Positions 62,861-64,000 of a stretch of DNA of 64,000 nt are shown in pieces. A program made the translations under genes and the position numbers. Under the pieces are notes generated by a model that ran no database searches, was not told the origin of the DNA, and worked only from the letters and a program-made list of their open reading frames with translations. The number at the start of each line of letters is the position of its first letter. The first letter of the stretch is position 1. This stretch comes from Cupriavidus basilensis (GTDB lineage Bacteria > Pseudomonadota > Gammaproteobacteria > Burkholderiales > Burkholderiaceae): NCBI RefSeq assembly GCF_000832305.1, contig NZ_CP010537.1:1426001-1490000 (forward strand). Reading direction: 5' to 3'.

Positions 62861-64000
62861 ATGGCAGTGGCAAAGACAGACGAATTCAACAACTACATCA
62901 ACGGCGAATGGTCGAAGAGCGCCAGCGGGCGCACCTTCGACAACGTCAACCCGGCGGATACCGCCGATATCGTCGGCCGTTTCCAGGCCTCGACCGCGGA
63001 TGACGCACAGGCCGCCGTGGCCGCCGCCGCGGCCGCGTTCGACGCGTGGAAGAAGACCCCCATCTCGAAGCGCGCCAAGATCCTCAACGGCGCCGCCGAT
63101 TACCTGGAAGCCAACGCCGAACAGATCGCCGAGGAACTGACCCGCGAAGAAGGCAAGGCACTCAACCTGAGCAAGGATGAAGTGCTGCGCTCGGCGCAGA
63201 CCATCCGTTTCTATGCCGTGGAAGGGCAGTCCTTCTCCGGCGAGACCTATCCCCAGGACGATCCCGACATGATCGTCTACAGCCAGCGCGAGCCGTTGGG
63301 CGTGGTGACCGTGATTTCGCCGTGGAATTTCCCGGTGTCGATCCCGGCGCGCAAGATTGCCCCGGCGCTGATCGCCGGCAACACCGTGGTGTTCAAGCCT
63401 TCGTCGGACGCGCCGCTGAGCGGCTACCGGCTGGCGCAGGCGTTTGTCGAGGCCGGCATCCCCAAGGGCGTGCTCAATTTCATCACCGGCCGTGCCGGCG
63501 ACGTGGGCGCGGCCATTACCGAAGCACCGGCGGTGCGTGCGATTTCCTTTACCGGCTCGACCGCCGCCGGCCAGCATATCCATCGCTCGGTGTCGCTGAG
63601 CACGCGCACGCAGATGGAACTCGGCGGCAAGAACCCGCTGATCGTGATGGAAGACGCCGACCTGGACCGCGCGGTGGACCTCACCATCAAGGGTGGCTTG
63701 TCGCTCAGCGGCCAGGCCTGCACCGGCACCAGCCGCGTGCTGGTGATGGCTTCGGTCAAGGCCGCCTATACGGAGAAATTGCTGGCCAAGGTCAAGACCC
63801 TGAAGATCGGCAGCGGCATGACGCCCGGCATGGACGTGGGTCCGCTCGCCACACGCAAGCAACTCGAGACGGTGCTCGGCTATGTGGAAGCGGGCAAGTC
63901 CGAAGCCACGCACCTGTGCGGTGGCGACCGCCTGGGCGGTGAGCCCTACGACAAGGGCTTCTATGTCTCGCCGGCCGTCTTCACCGGCGTCACCCAGCAG
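62861..64000 (+). CDS. NAD(P)-dependent semialdehyde dehydrogenase (partial)
   Basis: The frame runs off the end of the window after 380 codons; about 100 residues are missing. It matches succinate/glutarate/2-oxoglutarate semialdehyde dehydrogenases: NNYINGEW start, SPWNFPVSIPARKIAPALIA (Asn156), VFKP (Lys179), MELGGKNP (Glu253) and SGQACTGTSR (Cys287). It converts a chain-terminal aldehyde to an acid, a fitting last step after oxidative cleavage of an amine. An ATG at 62843 is also possible; AAAGG ten bases before 62861 favours the latter. Confidence 0.88.
   Translation, partial: MAVAKTDEFNNYINGEWSKSASGRTFDNVNPADTADIVGRFQASTADDAQAAVAAAAAAFDAWKKTPISKRAKILNGAADYLEANAEQIAEELTREEGKALNLSKDEVLRSAQTIRFYAVEGQSFSGETYPQDDPDMIVYSQREPLGVVTVISPWNFPVSIPARKIAPALIAGNTVVFKPSSDAPLSGYRLAQAFVEAGIPKGVLNFITGRAGDVGAAITEAPAVRAISFTGSTAAGQHIHRSVSLSTRTQMELGGKNPLIVMEDADLDRAVDLTIKGGLSLSGQACTGTSRVLVMASVKAAYTEKLLAKVKTLKIGSGMTPGMDVGPLATRKQLETVLGYVEAGKSEATHLCGGDRLGGEPYDKGFYVSPAVFTGVTQQ

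Overview
The window is GC-rich, densely coded DNA from a betaproteobacterium of the order Burkholderiales, most likely Cupriavidus or a close relative. Three periplasmic TctC/Bug solute receptors, many LysR/GntR/HxlR regulators next to small catabolic operons, CheV plus a methyl-accepting chemotaxis protein, and GC-rich codon use support this. It reads like the accessory part of a secondary replicon. I found no rRNA, tRNA, CRISPR array, origin or prophage.

Layout. 0-5.2 kb: mgtC with a long leader, a YhhS-like MFS carrier, 6-phosphogluconate dehydrogenase and cheV. 5.2-9.8 kb: an island-like segment holding a 668-residue zinc metalloprotease of metzincin type, a secreted partner gene overlapping its 3' end, a truncated tandem copy of that partner, a remnant of a lost upstream gene and an IS66 transposase fragment. 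10-13.8 kb: a GntR-headed polar amino-acid ABC operon. 14-22 kb: a tripartite drug-efflux locus (outer-membrane factor, HxlR, EmrA, EmrB), then a thiolase, a second HxlR and a PanE-like reductase. 22-27.4 kb: AraC/AhpD-like pair, CPA1 antiporter, chemoreceptor. 27.6-35.1 kb: LysR, TctC receptor, 4-oxalomesaconate hydratase (galB), CHA aldolase (galC-like), LysR, and tricarballylate dehydrogenase TcuAB. 35.5-38.7 kb: acyl-CoA ligase, cysteine-less thiolase and DUF35 protein. 39-44 kb: FlxA-like protein, CitA/TcuC-like symporter, lipoprotein, OpgC-like membrane protein. 44-51.5 kb: a five-gene acid-sugar operon with a natural fusion of a DUF1537 kinase and a PdxA2 dehydrogenase, and a divergent GntR. 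52-54.4 kb: MFS carrier and divergent GcvA-type LysR.

54.4-64 kb is the most interesting part. A haem-oxygenase-like diiron oxidase (HDO) is followed by two different [2Fe-2S] ferredoxins around a small unknown protein and a gamma-glutamyltransferase. A second copy of the HDO, apparently identical, lies 4 kb away in opposite orientation in front of a semialdehyde dehydrogenase. Between them are an ornithine-cyclodeaminase-family enzyme, a TauE-like exporter and a large permease. The four transcription units all carry a GTATAC-centred operator in the promoter region, so they look like one regulon: uptake, ferredoxin-fed oxygen-dependent attack, imine/amino-acid processing, gamma-glutamyl hydrolysis and semialdehyde oxidation.

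A second theme is spacer DNA made of short tandem repeats (8-12 bp units, one of 20 bp) at about ten places, often between genes of one operon, plus REP-like palindromes.
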